Shown here: positions 1 through 12,900 of the stretch, piece after piece
Layout of the letters: the number at the start of each line of letters is the position of its first letter
Numbering within the stretch: the first letter of the stretch is position 1
Assembly (NCBI GenBank): GCA_017311185.1
Contig: JAESUZ010004127.1
Coordinates: forward strand, 496,001-560,000
Source of the DNA: Proteles cristata cristata
Lineage: Eukaryota; Chordata; Mammalia; Carnivora; Hyaenidae
Direction: 5' to 3'
Length of the DNA stretch: 64,000 bases
Translations under genes and position numbers: made by a program
The notes under the pieces: generated by a model
Told to the model about the DNA's origin: nothing
The model's input: only the letters and a program-made list of their open reading frames with translations
The model's database searches: none

Positions 1-1115
1 TTTTATCACTGCCTCTCCTCAGGGGATTAATGGCATTTTTGGCTCCATTGGCCTAAGCACAGGTTGGGTTAATGACATTTTTCCAGGGTTTTCATACCTT
101 TGCATGAAAAATGACACTAAAATCTTACTCACCTTATTTCTACCTATATTTATATATGTATTTAAGAAGATATATACATATATTTCCTCATTGGAAAAGA
201 TGAGTTAAAACCTCTAATTGAAAGTGTATGCTGTAATTCTAAATTCATCACACAAAATTTTAATTCCCTTTTAATATCCCTTAGGTAGCACTTTACGTTC
301 ATTACAAAGGAGCTTGATTATTGCCAAACACATGTACAGATTCTAATGCACACAGCTGTACAAAATTACAGTGTGAAAAATTCATGGATGCAGGAAATTT
401 AGATTCTGACTTCACCTTTTAATTGCTGTGTGACCTTAGTCAAATCACGTAACTTCTTTGAGGGCAGGTTTTCTCTGCTATGCAGCATACTGTGTTTTAT
501 TATGCTTTGCTCTATCATGCTTTACAGATACTGTGTTTTGTACAAGCTGAAGGGGTATGGCAACTCTGCATTGGGCATATCTATCAGCACCATTTTTCCC
601 CAAAGTATTTGCTCACTTTGTGTCTCTGTCAAATTTTAGTGATTCTCATAATAACATCAAATTTTTTCATTATTATTACATTTCATAGGATGATCTGTGA
701 CCAGCCATCCTTGATGTTACTATGGTCATTGTTTTTGGGATGCCAGGAATAGCACCCATGTAAGATGGTGAACTTCAAGGATACATGTTGTGTGTGCTCT
801 GTTCCCCATCTCTCTCCTTGTTCTCTGGGTTCCCTATTCCCTGAGATGCAACAATATTGAAATTAGGGCAGTGAGTCACCCTACAGCAGCCGCTAAGTGC
901 TCAAGTGAAAAGAAGGATTGCACATCTCTCACTTTAAATCAAAAGCTAGAAATGATGGAGCTTCGTGAGGAAGGTACATTGAAAGTCAAGACAGCTGAAA
1001 ACTAGGTCTCTTGCACCAAAACATTAGCCAACTGTGAATGTGAAGGAAAAGTTCTTGAAGAACATTAAAAGTGCTACTCCAGTAAACACACAAATGATAA
1101 CAAAGAAAAACAGCT

Positions 1116-1337
1116 GGGGCGCCTGGGTGGCTCAGTCGGTTGAGTGTCCAACTTCGGCTCAGGTCATGATCTCACAGTCCGTGGGTTCAAGCCCCACGTC
1201 AGGCTCTATGCTGACAGCTAGCTCAGAGCCTAGAGCCTGTTTCGGATTCTGTGTCTCCCTCTCTCTAACTCTCGCCTGTTCATGCTGTCTCTCTCTCTCA
1301 GAAATAAATAAAACATTTAAAAAAATTAAAAAAAAAG
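1116..1337 (+). mobile_element. Can-SINE (felid type, tRNA-derived)
   Basis: Starts GGGGCGCCTGGGTGGCTCAG, followed by a tRNA-like B box (GGGTTCAAGCCCC), a CT-rich stretch, AATAAA and an A-rich tail. Imperfect target-site duplications resembling AAAGAAACAGC flank it. It sits inside the Tigger copy, so it inserted later. Confidence 0.92.
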
Positions 1338-2372
1338 AAACAGCCTTGCTGATGTGGAGAAAGTCTGAGTGCTCTGGTTAGAAGATCAAACCAGCCACAT
1401 CATTCCCTTAAACCAAAGCCTAATCCAGAGCAAGGCCCTGATTCTCTTCAATTCTGTGAGGGCTGAGAGAGGTAAGGAAGCTACAGAGGAAAAGTCTGAG
1501 GCTAACAAAGGTGGGCTCATAAGGTTTAAGGAAAGAAGCCGTCTCCATAACATACAAGTACAAGGTGAAGCAGCACATGCTGATGTAGAAGCTGCAGCAA
1601 GTTCTCCAAAAGATCTAGCTGAGATCATTCATGAAAGTGGCTACACTACACAACAGGTTTTCAGTGTAGACAAAAGAGCCTTCTGTTGGAAGAAGATGCA
1701 ACCAAGGACTTTCAAAGCTAGAGAGGAGAAGTCAACACCTGGCTTTAAAGCTTCAAAGGATAAGCTGACTCTCCTGTTAGGGCCCAATGCAGCTTCGAAG
1801 GGACTTGAAGCAAAAGTCAGTGCTCATTGACCATTCTAAAAATCTGAGAGCCCTTAAGAATTATGCTAACCTTACTCTGTCTGAGCTCTATAAATGGAAC
1901 ATCAAAGCCTGGAGAACAGCACATCAGTTACAGTATGGTTTACTGAATATTCAAAGCCACTTTTAAGACCTACTGCTCAGGGAAAAAAAATTACCTTCAA
2001 AATATTACTCCTCGATGACAATGCACCTGGTCACCCAAGAGCCCCGATGGAGACACACAAGGAGATGAATGTTGTTTTCATGCTGCTGACACAGCATTCA
2101 TTCTGCAGCCTGTGAATCAAGGAGTTATTTTGACTTTCAGGTCTTCTTACTTAAGAAACATATTTCACGGCTAAAAGCTTTAAGAAACACCAGGTGTTGG
2201 TGAGGATGTGAAGAAAGGGGAACCCTTGTGCACTGCTGGTGGGAATGCAAACTGGTGCAGCCACTGTGGGAAATAGTATGGAGGTTCCTCAAAAAATTAA
2301 AACTGGAACTACCTTATGATCCAGCAATCACACTACTGGGTATTTATCCAAGGAACACAAACACTCAATCAA

Positions 2373-2590
2373 GAGGCACCTGGGTGGCTCAGTGGGTTAA
2401 GTGTCTGACTTCAGCTCAGGTCATGATCTCACTGTTTGTGAGTTCGAGTGCTGCAACAGGCTCTGTGCTGACAGCTCAGAGCCTGGAGCCTGCTTTGGAC
2501 TCTGTGTCTCCTTCCTTCTCCCTGTCCGGCCCCACTCATGCTCTGTCTCTCTGTCTCTCCAAATAAAACAAACATTAAAAAAAAAAAACA
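2373..2590 (+). mobile_element. Can-SINE inside the L1 fragment
   Basis: Head GGCACCTGGGTGGCTCAG, B-box-like GAGTTCGAGTGC (degraded), CT-rich body, AAATAAAA and poly(A). The L1 reading frame stops at its left edge and resumes at about 2596 (CAAAAGGATATGTACACC), which shows a third insertion layer. Confidence 0.9.
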
Positions 2591-2694
2591 CTAATTCAAA
2601 AGGATATGTACACCTTTATGTTACTTGCAGTATTAATTACAATAGCCAAATTATGGAAGCAACGTGTTGACCATTAAATGAATGGATAAAGAAG

Positions 2695-2740
2695 ATGTGA
2701 TGTGTGTGTGTGTGTATATACACACACATACACACACAAT
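2695..2740 (+). repeat. (TG)n-TATA-(CA)n palindromic microsatellite
   Basis: An alternating TG run turns through TATATA into a CA run, making a nearly perfect self-complementary tract of about 40 bases within the L1 3' part. Confidence 0.85.
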
Positions 2741-4749
2741 GAAATATTATTCACTCATAAAAAGAATGATATTTTGTCATTTGCAACAACATGGATGGAG
2801 CTAGAGAGTATAATGCTAAGCAAAATAAGCTACTCAGAGAAAGGTAAACACCATATGATGAACAAAGGAAACACCAAATGAACAAACGAAAAAGAGAGAG
2901 ACAGACCAAGACTCCTACCTATAGAGAACAAAGGGTTGCCATGGGGGCGGTGGGGGTGTAAAATAGGTAAATGGAATTAAGAGCACATTTATCTTGATGA
3001 ACTCTGAGTAATACATGGAATTGTTAAATTGCCACACTATACACTTGAAATTAATATAACACTGTATATTAGCTACACTAGAATTAAAATGGTTTCATTA
3101 AAAATAAAAAGAAACACATTTGTAAGGCTATAGCTCTCACATGATTCTCTGATAGATCTGGGCAAAGCAGATTGAAAACCTCTGGAAAGTATTCACCATT
3201 CTAGATGTCATTAAGAACATTCATGATTCGTGGGAAGAGGTCAAAATATCAACATGCACAGGTGTTTGATAGAAGTTGATTCCCACACTCAGGGATGACT
3301 TGGAGATGTTGAGAACATCAGTGGAGGCAGTCACTGTGGATATGGTAGAAACAGGGAGAGAACCAGAACCAGACAGGGGCCTTGAAGGTGGACAGCATGG
3401 CTGCGATCTCGTGATGGAACGTGATTGGGTAAGGACTGAGTCTCATGGCTGAGCAAAGAACGTGGTTTCTCAACACGGAATCTGCTCCTGGTGAAGATGC
3501 TGTGAAGGTTGACAATGTAGGATTTGGAATGTTACACAGACTTAGTGGTGTAAGCAGCAGCAGGGTTTGAGAGGACTGACTCCAGTTTTGAAAGAAGTTC
3601 TACTGTGGGTGAAATGCTCTCACACAGCATCACGCGCTACAGAGCAATCACTCATGAAAGAAGAGTCAATCAATGAGGCAAAATTCACTGTTGTCTTAAG
3701 AAACTGCCAAAGCCACTCCAGCCTCCAGTAAGCCCACCCTGATCAGTTAGCAGCCATCAACACTGAGGCAAGACCCTCTACTAGCAAAAAGATGGCAAGT
3801 CACTGAAAGCACAGATGATAGTTAGCATTCTGTAGCAATAAAGTACTTTTGTAATTAAGGTATGTATATTTTTTAGACATAACGCTATTGCACACTTAAC
3901 AGACTACACTATAGTGTAAATACGACTTTTATTATGCACTGAAAAGCGAAAAAATGCATTTAACTCGCTTTACTGCGGTGAAACCAAACCCACAGCCTCC
4001 CTGAGGTGTGCCTGGACATGGGAATATCTGTTTTGCTTAGCAATAACAGGATTATTGTGAAGAATAAGTCTGAAGTGAAATGTCTGAAAATGTTTTATTA
4101 ACCATAAAGGATCTTAAAACCAAAGGAAAGCATTATTATTGTTCCTGTGTAGGAAACCCAGAGTATGGTTAGAAAAGATAACACTGTGTTGACAAAAGAA
4201 ACATTCCATTAAAAACATGTTTTTACACTAATCATAGGATTAAATAAATGAAGTCAACTGAGCCTTAGCTAATATGATAAAGGCAACTCACATTCTTAAA
4301 ATATTGTTTCTCTCTCTCATCTGCTAAACTCATCTAGTGCAAAGCCGAAATGGTAGACTTTCAGGTGAAGTTCTTGAACACAAACAATTATGAGAAAGCA
4401 GCCGCTCTGAGATTTGGGTAAGTTCTGTCCCGTCTCCATTGGTCCCCCAGGTCTCAGCTCCTGGTCCCAACTGTGCAAAGAGTCTGGCAGTCATCTTCAG
4501 TATCATTACATAGTGCCACCTACAAGGTGAGGGAGACTCAGGCTCTTGTGACCCTGGGGACATAGCATACTACTTATCCCTGAGACTGGGAAAATGAAGC
4601 CCAAGTCTAGATGCAGTCACACTCGAGAAAACTAAGGTGTCCAAGCAAGACTTCCAAAATGTCTAAATCCATATCAAAATACTTTTTTGGAAACCTACTT
4701 GGCCTGCTGTAACTACTAAGGGATTTTTTTTTAAAGCAAGCTTATCTAA

Positions 4750-5005
4750 AAAAATAAGATAAAAATAGAGATGGAACAAACCGTGAGAGACTCTTAACTA
4801 CAGAGAACAAACTGAGGGCTACTGGAGGGATGATGGGTGGGCACATGGGCTAAGGGAATGATGGGCATTAAAGAAGGCACTTGTTGGGATGAGCACTGGG
4901 TGTTTCATGGAAGTGATGAGTCACTAAGTTCTATTCCTGAAATCATTGTTATACTATATGTTAACTAATTTGGGTTTAAATTAAATAAAGAATAAAAAAA
5001 TAAAG
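4750..5005 (+). mobile_element. Carnivore L1 3' end, 5'-truncated
   Basis: Contains the L1 3'-UTR string CTTGTTGGGATGAGCACTGG, then a weak AATAAA and A-rich tail. It is flanked by AAAGCAAGCTTATCT (4733-4747) and AAAGCAAGTTTATCT (5002-5016), a target-site duplication with one mismatch. It ends only about 200 bases from B3GLCT exon 2. Confidence 0.82.
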
Positions 5006-5212
5006 CAAGTTTATCTGTAGGTTGCCACTATGGATTAAAAATCTATGTTGACCAAAATTTCACTAACTTGTAAAAAAAAAAAACCTGAGAACTATTAAAA
5101 GATGAAATCATTACAGCTGCTATCAAAGAAAATATAATGCATGAACATAAATGAATGAAAATATAAATGAATCTCAGACAGGAAGAATTGATTTGATCAT
5201 TAGAATTAGTAC

Positions 5213-5262
5213 CTTAGATTGCTTGACCTCTTTCTTTATATCTTCAGAAACCAAAGCAAAGG
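5213..5262 (-). CDS. B3GLCT: B3GLCT coding exon 2 (50 nt)
   Basis: On the minus strand a polypyrimidine tract ending TTTTCCAG at 5263 is followed by 50 nt of coding sequence and the donor GTACTA at 5212. Joined to exon 1 (phase 1) it reads A-FALVSEDIKKEVKQSK, near the mature N-terminus after signal cleavage. It ends in phase 0. The exon is too short to stand out as an ORF; it was found by its protein match and splice sites. Confidence 0.88.
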
Positions 5263-6881
5263 CTGGAAAAAAGAAAACATTTTTACATTAAAACTATCAG
5301 TTAAGATTCATTCTCATGTTCACAGTTTTGCTTAAAATGAGGAGGAAAAAAGAGTACTTTAATAAGATATACTTTGTTCATTCTTAAAAGCAGCTGCATT
5401 TGCTGCAAACTAGTACCATGTTCATCTCTGGACCTGAAATTATTCATCGGTGCGAAGCCAACGTGCTTAGGCTACCAAGTTGAAGAAATACTACCTCAAA
5501 GAAACTGGAATCTGTGTACACCATTTGTGTCTATGGATAGAAACTACAAAATAGATGTGTACAAAATACAACTTCTTAGCAACCTCAACGATGCCTTCCA
5601 AGGCAAAGGGGAATTCCTGAGAATCTAGAGGGAAGCAGTACAAATTCCTGCTCCCACGATCACAGCCAGGGCCTGGCAGGCAACAGAGCTAAATCTGGGG
5701 CAAGCTCTCAGTCTCGGGAGCTGTCAGTTAGAAGTCTGGTATAGATGATGCTGCCGCACGCAGGGGACAGTTCACAGAACCACTAACACAATGGGGCCAA
5801 GACAGCGAGAGGAACTAAAATCCTTCCCTACTTAGAATGATGTGGGCTTTGCATTGGGGCCCACAAATAAAGATAGCCCTATAACCCTAGAGACACATCT
5901 AGGCTCCACATTTATAATAACAACAACATGATAGTAACACTTAGAAAATATAAAGCAAAATAATAAACCCAAAAGGCAGGCAGGTTAACTAGACAAGAAA
6001 AAATATACTTTAATGTTACGTGCATTTCTCCTGAGGAGCTAAGAGGAAAGCATCTCACAGAGTTTGCTTTCTCCAATTAGCATCCCCCGGAGAAAATGGG
6101 CAACGCCGTAGAGCAATAATGGACTAAAAGTGTCAGACAGCCGATTCCATAGAGTAGAAATGTGGTACAAGAAGCTTCAGTGGTAGGTCTCCCGTGGTAA
6201 GGGCAGAGGTGCTCCTGAGAGGCAGAAGAAGACTTCTCCCTGCCCCCACCCCTGGACATTCATTGCCTCTAGTTCTCTCCCATTAACATTTGCTCAAACA
6301 AAATAATCTAAAACCTATTCACACTAAGACGTAATGATTACCATGGTTTAATTATTTCCATTTCCAAGATGACATCTCAAAAGGCAGGGTGAGCCTGAAA
6401 CGTAAGCCAAATGAACTTCTATGTGTGAAATTTAGGTAACAGCAGATGTTACAGGAGGCCCTGCTGAGACCGTCTCACATAAATAATAAATCCCCAACTC
6501 CACCCCTCCTTGCATTTCTCACTGTGCTTTATTCTTCTCCAGAGCACTCAGCACCACTGACATAATACCTATTTATCTGTTTGTTGCTTCCCTTACATAT
6601 TAGTTTGTTGTAAGCTCTGTGGAGGCAGGAATGTGGTGCCCCATACCTAGAACACAGCCCAGCACACAGGAGAAGGTCAGTAAATATTTATCAAATGAAT
6701 GAATGAATGAATGAATGAATGAGTGAATGCAAGTCTTTGCGATAGCCCTGGGATCACACACCACTGACAGGCTGTTTACTCCTTACACTAGGGAACATCC
6801 ATCAAGCAAAATGAAGGAATTTAGTGTGTGTCCCCCAACCAATTTATTTTCACTACAATCCGATCTAATTTTTCATTTTAT

Positions 6882-6925
<44 letters not shown>

Positions 6926-9900
6926 GGAGGCAACCAAAAAGCCCAAATCATTCATTAACTTCTAAGAAGAAAGAAAAAATTTAACCCCAAATACCATTTT
7001 AAAGTCTGCTTCTGGGTATTTAATTCTTTGGTTTGGTCTTATTTTATTTACCTCCAAACTAGTATGTACACATGAAAGCCCTCGAGAAGCTATCAAAAAC
7101 AGAATTATTAATGAATATCATGTAAGGAAGGCACAACACATTAATCTCACTTAGCACCACAGAACTGCAGGAAATAGAACATTCCAACAGCGTGCAGGAT
7201 ACAACAACCGTGGTCAATCTAAGACTCGACTCTGAGTCCAAAATCCGTCCCTGCCGACTCCATCAATTCTTAATTCCAAACACAGACAGTCAAAGCTCCC
7301 TGGGCTAGAATTCCCTCTTTTGTCAAGATAAAAAAAAAAAAAAACCCTTCTCAGCTTAACACGTTCAGTGACTCATCATGTAATAACCAGGATTTAGTCT
7401 TACCTCACTTTTTTTGCAGGCCAGATGGCTATGTGAAAAGGAAGAGTATGTCAACACAAAAGCCCTTTAGAATGCAGACTCTATATTGAAGAAAACATGC
7501 CTTTATTTGGTATTAGTTCTGAAACTTACTAACGCATCACCTTTCATAAGTGAGCAACTAATGTCATTTGAGTACATTTAATTCAGGAATTACATGAAAG
7601 GAAGACATTCCCAATAAATAAGTGGATTCTACAAATCCTCTTTGTCACAATCAAGACAGTGTACCTTTATTCAGGCAAGGCTTACCGAAAGTTAGGAGTA
7701 AACTAGATTTTAGTTCCCTCTGAAAATACAAAGGCCCAGAGTCAAGATATTCTTTTAAAAAAAACACAAAACCAACATCTGTCCCTATGACACTCTGCTG
7801 TGAAATTTTCCCCATGATTGAAATAAATTGTGTAATATTTAAAGCAGTAACACAGGGGCGTCTGGCTGGCTCAGTCAGTAGAGCATGTGACTCTTGATCT
7901 TGGGGTTGTGAGTTCAAGTCCCACACTGGGCACAGAGCTTACTTTAAAAAGTAAATACATAAAGCACTAACATAAGACATGCTTTGGAGTTATGCTCAGG
8001 TATAAGAGCAAATTATACCGCAAGATAATTGTCACTAAATGAATATTAAAAAATATCTTTTTACCTTTTGTTTTTACCTTTATGTTTCCATAATCTAAAC
8101 AAATCACCAGGGAACCAGATGCGTTTTGAAGGCACAACCTATGCTATACCACTAATAAAGCCAATCTTAAAAGAATGGATCCTTTATTAAATTCCTACCA
8201 ACAAAATTCCAGCTTCCACACTTCAAGCAAGGGAAGGAGAAATGGTGAAATTTGAGAAGAGGGAGAAAAATGAGCAAGTGAGGTAAGAAATTGCCAGTCA
8301 CCTTCAAACCCCTAAGAAGAGCACACAGTGGTACTTTATCACTGCAAGCTCCAGGGATGGGGGAAAGAGGAAGGGATCCCCCCTGCTCTGCCAAAGGGCA
8401 TGGCCACCTGAGGCTGGATGTTCGCTGTTTGGCTTCATACTAATTTCCAGATTCAGTGGGAAAAAATATTCTTGAAAGGTTGGCCTTAATGTGCAGTTGG
8501 AGAAGTATTCCAAGGTAAATCATGCTCTTATATGCCAAACTGCTGTTTAAAAGTAATTTTCCCTTTTCTATTTTCAACATGAATTCCTGTGAGTTGCTAC
8601 AGGGAACTATATTTAAAGTGCAAATCAGGACGGGCAATAGAAATAAGACCTTTCCGTGATAACTTTAAATAATTCAAGCCAACTAATGTGTTAGCACACC
8701 TACTCTGAGAGATAAATCAAGATTTTACAACTAACCTGGGACTGAGATTTAGAGGACAGCCTAAGCCCTGGAGTGCCAGAAAACTGGAGAGGAATTAATT
8801 GCAATACATTTAAGCAACACTAATCAACTATCGTATCCTGTTCCTGGGAAGGAGGGACCCCACAGTCATGCAGGAAAGATGACTGCACCTCCTAATTCCA
8901 GTTTGTTCCTGTTCCCTGGTCTGTCCTCCCGGACTAACCCAGGAACAGGGATCACAGAAAACCAGATTTAATACAAAAACAAAACAAAAAACAAAAAAAC
9001 ACTAAGACAGGAAATCTTAGTGAGATCAAGTGAGATCTTAGAAAGATCAAGTGAGATACTGCAGAAAGCATTTAGTGTGGGGCTTGAACTGTTGCAAACT
9101 CAGCAGACAGGGGCATAAAGCTGCCGGTGGTACCATGTCTGGGGCCAGTCCGGGCGGCATCTAGGTGGTCGGTGGTCGCGGCCCTACCTAGAGGCCGGGA
9201 GGGACTGGAACTGCACGGCCCTCTCTGCCATCCAGGACGAAGCCACAGCACTCACGGGAAGCATGCAGCTGGTGGCCCTGCAGACTCGGGCTGGGGTCTC
9301 ACATGGGCTCTGCCCCACTTTTTCTTCTGACAGGCTGTGGGAGGCAGCTTCACGTTCTTTGCCGTGACCTACTTACAAACCATTTCACCCAGTGCAGCTC
9401 CTCCCGGAGTGGCTCCGGCACCCCAGAGCTTTCCAGGTTTAATTCCAGGTCCTCCAGAAGAGGCCTTAAGCTCCAGGGTACACATCCCGCAGCCAATTTA
9501 CTTAGTTCCAATTACCTCTTTGAAGATAATCCATGCCAGCAGCTGGAGGGAAACAAACAAATTCACCCAAACCCAGGCCCAGCGACAGGGGGCAGGGCCT
9601 GCCTTTTCTTCCTCCTCATCAGACCAATCTACTGTCCCTGGGGTTGTGGCCATAATGGCCAGCAGCTCTATCCACCCATGCTGAGGATGGAGGGCCCTCC
9701 ATTTGGGCAGAGGACAGAACCAGCCCAGGCATGTGGCCAAAGACCCACAGTGTAGCACACATTATGCTCCTGTAATAGGCCCGGCACATGCTGAGTGCTT
9801 TGGGCCTTCGCAGCGATGGTCATTATCATTATGAATTTATATTTTCATTTGTTCAACAGAAAAGCAGAGGGTGTATTAGTGCCAAGCATTATGCCAGGAG

Positions 9901-12900
9901 CTGGGGAAGGTGAATAAGGAGCTGCCCAAAGAGCTAATGTGAGAGCAGAGTCACTTGGTCAACAACCAAGTATACAAGTGTCCACACTTGAATGGCTGTC
10001 ATCCTAACGGGAGTCCCCAAGGGAGCACCTGGGCTGGAGACAGAGGGCAGCTCACCCAAGGCAGCACAGCAGAGGGAAGGGGAGGGTTCCAAAGTGGAAA
10101 GCACTGCTGGGGGCAAGCTCAACACGGGGCCTGAGGAAGTAAATTCCAGGCAGCAGAGATTTCAGAGTATAAGAACAAGGAGGCCTGGAAACAGGCTTCT
10201 GCATCAAAGCTCGGTGAACAGTCCAATGTGCCCAGAAAATTGACATGTGAGGGGAGGCAGTGACTGGGGCAGGGACACCTGGGGGAGGGGAGACTGGGGC
10301 AGGGACAATCTGGGGAGGGAGAGACTGGGGCAGGAATCTGGGGAGGTGGTGGAGAGACCAGGGTGGACACCTGGGGGAGGGGAGGACTGGGGCAGGGACA
10401 CCTGGGGAAAGTGAGAGACTGGGGCAGGGAACAATCTGGGGAGGGAGAGACTGGGGGGCGGTGGTCACCCTGGGGAAGTGGAGAGGACTGGGGTGAGGGA
10501 CACCCAGGGGAGGGAGACTGGGGCAGGGACACCTGGGGAGGGGAGAGACTGGGGCAGGACACCTTGGGGGAGGGAGAGGATCAGCAGGGACACGTGGGGG
10601 AGGGGAGAGACTGGGGCAGGGACACCTGGGGGAGGGAGAGACTGGGGCAGGGACACCTGGGGGAAGGAGAGACCTGGGGCAGGGACACCCTGGGGAGGGA
10701 GAGACTGGGGCAGGACCTGGGGTAGGGAGTGGTGACCGGGCAGTGGACACCTGGGGGGAGGGGAGAAATTGGGGCAGGGACACCTGGGGGAGGGGAGAGA
10801 CTGGGGCAGGGACACCTGGGGGGAGGGGAGAGACTGGGGCAGGGACCCTTGAGGGGAGGGGAGGGACTGAGGCTAGAGATGAGACTGGAGACAGCGGGGC
10901 CATATCATGAAAAGGGTCAGTGTTAGGGAGTCTCCTTTTATTCTAACTGCTATGAAAAGCTTCTAAGAAAGTGAGTGCCACATTGACATGTGTGCCTTAG
11001 CCGGGTTTCTAGAGGAACCTGCTGGGTGGGCTGTGGGGGTACAAAAAAGGGCACAAACATGCCAGCTAACGGAGCAGGCAATGAAAGATACAATCCAGGA
11101 CAATTCAGATGAGGCAGTGCCTGGGCACAGCAGGCTGTGAGCAAAAGCAGGTGTTGGAGATATCTAAGCAGAATCCACAGGCTGAGATAGGTCCTACCAA
11201 TGGATGGGGTGGGAAAGGGAAAGTCCATAAGGGTCAGTGACTGAGAGAAAGGAGTGTAAGTGAATGTGGGATTCAGATGGAGTGGCTGAGCCCACTGGGG
11301 GGCCATTCACCAGCTAGACAATAAGGCCCAGTGAGCAGATGTGTGGGAAAACACAATATGGGTCCCAGCATCCTGAGGTGCTGAGGAAACCCAAGAGGAT
11401 CTGTCCAGCAGCACCCACAGCCCAGTGTGGAGCTGGGCACAGGGGTTGAGAGGAGAGGTACTTGCCATGTCTCCACTGTACAAAGGAACCAAAGCCACAA
11501 GACTGGATGGGAAAGACAGGAGCCAGTGGACTACAACATTTCAGAGACACAACTGTAAAGAAAACAAAAAAGAATGGCCAGGCAAAGGAGAAGCTAGACA
11601 GAAGGATTTACAAGGTATTCTTTTAAAGTATTCTCTCCTTAAAGCTTCAGAGTACAAGGGACCGAGCTTGCGGTACAGGAGACCTGGCCTCCAGGTGTGG
11701 CTCCACTATGAGGAATAGCACAGCACACTGGTCAGATACACAGAATCTAGGCTCGCACCTCATGGCATCAAATCCAGGCTCTGCCACTTAGTAGCCAAGC
11801 AACATGGGCTGGCAACTTAGCCTCACAGATCCTCTGCCTCCGTCCCTGTAAAAGGGAGTGAATCTAAAGAGGGGGAAACTAAACGAGAATGCAGTAAGTC
11901 AGTGTATATACTGGTTCAGGATATTACCTGACTCGTGGGAAGGGCTATGGAGCCTTGCACTCAGGTGCCAAATAGCAAACTCGGTAAGAGAGATACGCAG
12001 TGCTGAAGGACACCAGCACAATTCTGCAAGCAGACAGACAGGTGGACAACACTTGGGGTCAGGGAACCCCTGGGCCCCTTCCGTGGGTTCTGCACCACTT
12101 ACAAGGTGATAGGCCAGTTGAGAGAAGTGACAGAGAGGGGGCCTGGCCTCCCCCCAAGTGTGGCAAGCATGACCATCCTCTTTTGAGCCACCAACTCCAC
12201 CTCTTTGATCTTACTCCATCTGAAACACACCTTCTGTTTTATCAGAGAAGTCAATGGAAAAATGGAGTTTGGAATACAAATTGTTTTTCACCTGACAACA
12301 AAGTTGGCCAAGGGCCCACATATGTTCAGTGCCAAAGGATAAACATATTTACAGGAAGGACAGTAAACAGAAAGAAAAAAGGAAAGAATGAGGAAATAAC
12401 TGTATATTTTAGGAAGAAAAAGATCATTTGCTTCTTTGATTCATATGTCATTTAAACAAATAATGTGAAAACCCATAAGCCACCCGGGATGTGAAATTAA
12501 GAAAAGTCCAACTCAGGGTTTTGGGGGAGAGATTCAAAACACCATCCTCATAAGCTTGTTCCATGTGCTGAGTCATAGGTGAGGGACAGATGAATCTCTG
12601 GTCATACAATCCACCCCAGAATGAAGTCAACCACAGAAAAATCAGCACCTTGTACAATCCCTTCACTTTGCAAGAGTCGTAAATGGCTAACCATCCAGCT
12701 AACTTATAAAAATACAATGTATGCTTAAATGTGCGGTATCTTATTTTTGTAATACAAAAAGTGGTTTTAGAAGGCCTCCCTGTCCATGAATCCATGGTAC
12801 CTACAGTCTGAGATGTTCTAAAGCCTTAGGAATCTGTCAGTTGTCCAAAAACCTTTGCTCTAACAATCCACCACTCTGTTGTTTGAGACGTGAACTCCCC

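Larger units (their letters stand above)
2167..3108 (+). mobile_element. L1 3' fragment (ORF2 C-terminus and 3' UTR) inserted in Tigger
   Basis: Positions 2228-2390 encode the L1 ORF2 tail ([20 protein letters not shown] and a following ITLLGIYP). A typical L1 3' UTR follows and ends in an A-rich tail near 3110. Flanks AAGAAACATATTT (2153-2165) and AAGAAACACATTT (3109-3121) look like a diverged target-site duplication, and the Tigger sequence resumes after it. A SINE interrupts it at 2373-2590. Confidence 0.85.
860..4015 (+). mobile_element. Tigger1-like DNA transposon (pogo/Tc1-mariner), broken, with nested insertions
   Basis: Three segments (about 860-1115, 1338-2166 and 3109-4015) read on as one element. 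Around 920-1000 the frame gives LTLNQKLEMMELREEG, like the pogo-type DNA-binding start. Around 1505-1790 it gives [20 protein letters not shown] and, further on, [12 protein letters not shown], typical of Tigger1 transposase. The right end ACCTGAGGTGTGCCTG-like sequence near 4000 resembles the Tigger terminal inverted repeat. Stop codons and frameshifts make it a fossil. A SINE interrupts it at 1116-1337 and an L1 at about 2167-3108. Confidence 0.82.
1..5212 (-). other. B3GLCT: B3GLCT intron 2 (partial), largely repeat-filled
   Basis: No sequence resembling the next B3GLCT exon was seen on the minus strand, so intron 2 continues past the left edge. Positions 1-860 are AT-rich unique-looking DNA with a weak MIR-like piece near 395-480. 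860-4015 is a Tigger with nested insertions. 4016-4740 shows nothing I recognise. 4750-5005 is an L1 3' end. Confidence 0.8.

Noticed and set aside
1369..1830. 153-residue ORF
   Set aside because: It is decayed Tigger transposase, not a host gene.
10052..10903. 283-residue proline-rich minus-strand ORF and overlapping glycine-rich plus-strand ORFs
   Set aside because: They lie wholly on the tandem G-rich minisatellite. Repeat units with few stop codons give long frames on both strands.
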